Source: Nitrososphaeria archaeon
GTDB taxonomy: Archaea > Thermoproteota > Nitrososphaeria > JACIWG01
Direction: 5' to 3'
Length of the DNA stretch: 41,959 nt
Assembly: GCA_026413865.1 (NCBI GenBank)
Contig: JAOAKB010000013.1
Coordinates: forward strand, 1 to 41,959
The notes beneath the pieces are model-generated. The model searched no databases. It was not told the DNA's origin and saw only the letters and a program-made list of their open reading frames with translations. Positions 41,170-41,959 of the stretch are shown one piece after another; the stretch's first letter is position 1; each line of letters opens with the position of its first letter. The translations under genes were made by a program, and so were the position numbers.

Positions 41170-41959
41170 ATGAATACTAAAAAAATTTTAAACTGGAACG
41201 AACTTTCAGTCTCTAAAGAAAAGACGATTATTCTGGATATTATTGAAGCAGGATTGGAGACTGCAAACCCATACTCTTCTGTACTCAATACTCTTACAAC
41301 ACTTTCAAAAGAAATTGAACGTTTTAGAAAGATTGTGGTTATAGGCTTTGGTAAGGCTAGCTATAGGATGGCGTTGGCATGCGAAAAAGTTTTGGGTGAA
41401 AGAATTTCAGATGGTGCTATTATCGTTCCAAAAGGTTCAGTAAAGTTTCCAGAATTAAAAAAAATTAGGTTACTTGAAGGCACTCACCCAGTACCTACCG
41501 AAATAAATGTAAATTCTGCAAGAACTTTGCTTGAAATATCCAAAGGCCTCTCTTCTGAAGACCTTGTGATTTGCCTTATTTCTGGCGGAGGCTCTGCACT
41601 ATTCACCTATCCTGCTGAAGGTATAACTTTAGAGGATAAGCAGGAAATGACAAGATTGCTTTTGGCGGTTGGTTCAACAATACAGGAAATAAATTGTATA
41701 CGAAAGCACATATCTGGTGTAAAGGGTGGACAACTTGCAAGACATGTTTATCCTGCAAACCTTCTAAGTCTAATCTTATCTGATGTTGTTGGAGATGATC
41801 TAAGCTCTATAGCGTCCGGTCCAACCTCTCCTGACCCATACACGTTTAAAGATGTGTATGCCCTATTTGAAAAATATCATTTAGTTTATTGTGTTGCAAA
41901 AAATATTATGGAAAGGGTTATGGCTGGGCTTGATGGTAGAGTTCAGGACACGCCTAAGC
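41170..41959 (+). CDS. Glycerate 2-kinase (MOFRL family), 3' end beyond the window
   Basis: An open frame of at least 263 residues that leaves the window at its right edge. Translation shows family marks VVIGFGKASYRMA, EGTHPVPTE, LISGGGSALF, RKHISGVKGGQLA and LSDVVGDDLSSIASGP, all typical of the GckA/glycerate-2-kinase family. It makes 2-phosphoglycerate from D-glycerate with ATP. ATG 41170 or the GTG just before it (41167) is the start. A glyoxylate/hydroxypyruvate reductase gene 3 kb upstream would supply its substrate. Confidence 0.9.
   Translation, partial: MNTKKILNWNELSVSKEKTIILDIIEAGLETANPYSSVLNTLTTLSKEIERFRKIVVIGFGKASYRMALACEKVLGERISDGAIIVPKGSVKFPELKKIRLLEGTHPVPTEINVNSARTLLEISKGLSSEDLVICLISGGGSALFTYPAEGITLEDKQEMTRLLLAVGSTIQEINCIRKHISGVKGGQLARHVYPANLLSLILSDVVGDDLSSIASGPTSPDPYTFKDVYALFEKYHLVYCVAKNIMERVMAGLDGRVQDTPK

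Noticed and set aside
1-41959. tRNA, rRNA or riboswitch genes
   Set aside because: All intergenic gaps are short and A/T-rich, and none shows a T-arm GTTCRA box or a GC-rich stem expected of stable RNA in such a genome.
1-41959. Insertion sequences, integrases or phage genes
   Set aside because: No transposase, integrase or structural phage protein is among the open frames, and no long terminal inverted repeats or target duplications were seen.

Overview
The window reads as chromosome from an AT-rich archaeon, most likely an uncultivated member of the Thermoproteota/TACK side. The pointers are: a CRISPR repeat ending in ATTGAAAG, as in crenarchaeal arrays; a short exonuclease-less family B DNA polymerase of the PolB2 (Dpo2) kind; an archaeal AsnRS-related asparagine synthetase; a stand-alone SIS sugar isomerase/deaminase; a dolichol-phosphate-mannose type glycosyltransferase pair; TATA-like boxes about 25-30 bases before many starts; and very compact genes, several overlapping. 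No tRNA, rRNA, transposon or phage gene is visible. Placement below phylum cannot be decided from sequence reading alone.

Layout. 1-608: trailing end of a CRISPR array with no cas genes. 0.7-2.7 kb: ABC-2 exporter (ATPase plus permease), divergent from 2.8-5.3 kb, a GT2-GtrA sugar-phosphate-lipid synthase followed by a PMT-like membrane glycosyltransferase. 5.3-6.3 kb: L-threonine 3-dehydrogenase. 6.4-10.6 kb: an amino-sugar operon (GlmU-like nucleotidylyltransferase/acyltransferase, lone GlmS-type SIS isomerase or deaminase, a HAD protein that has lost its catalytic aspartates, NagA deacetylase). 10.8-17.4 kb: mixed housekeeping genes (PolB2, YjbQ, an orphan helical protein, MFS transporter, hotdog thioesterase, PPP phosphatase, an amidohydrolase-like DUF6282 protein). 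17.4-24.5 kb: aspartate-family amino acid block (lysC, asd, thrC, thrB) and, after a universal stress protein, an Lrp/AsnC regulator divergent from an asparagine synthetase across a palindromic intergenic region. 24.6-25.6 kb: PP-loop tRNA-thiolation-like enzyme.

25.6-35.2 kb is the centre of interest: a twelve-gene operon in the order A-B-C-D-H-I-J-J-K-N-L-M, laid out like the membrane and connecting arms of respiratory complex I or the methanogen Fpo complex. The NuoD-like subunit keeps both nickel-ligand cysteine pairs of [NiFe] hydrogenases (RICGIC and DPCICC) plus a 28-residue tail like the one cut off during hydrogenase maturation. The NuoB-like subunit has the hydrogenase-type CxxC spacing rather than the CC of complex I. 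No NADH (EFG) or F420 (FpoF) input module is present. It is therefore better read as a proton- or sodium-translocating group 4 [NiFe] hydrogenase with an essentially complete complex I membrane arm, probably working with ferredoxin.

35.2-42 kb: a cupin, two xylose-isomerase-like TIM barrels, a cyclophilin-like protein, a glyoxylate/hydroxypyruvate reductase, a malate/lactate dehydrogenase family enzyme and a glycerate 2-kinase cut by the window edge. Together they suggest handling of C2/C3 hydroxy- and keto-acids and feeding of glycerate into glycolysis. A HEPN/nucleotidyltransferase pair interrupts this block. Apart from the CRISPR array no gap between genes exceeds about 170 bases.
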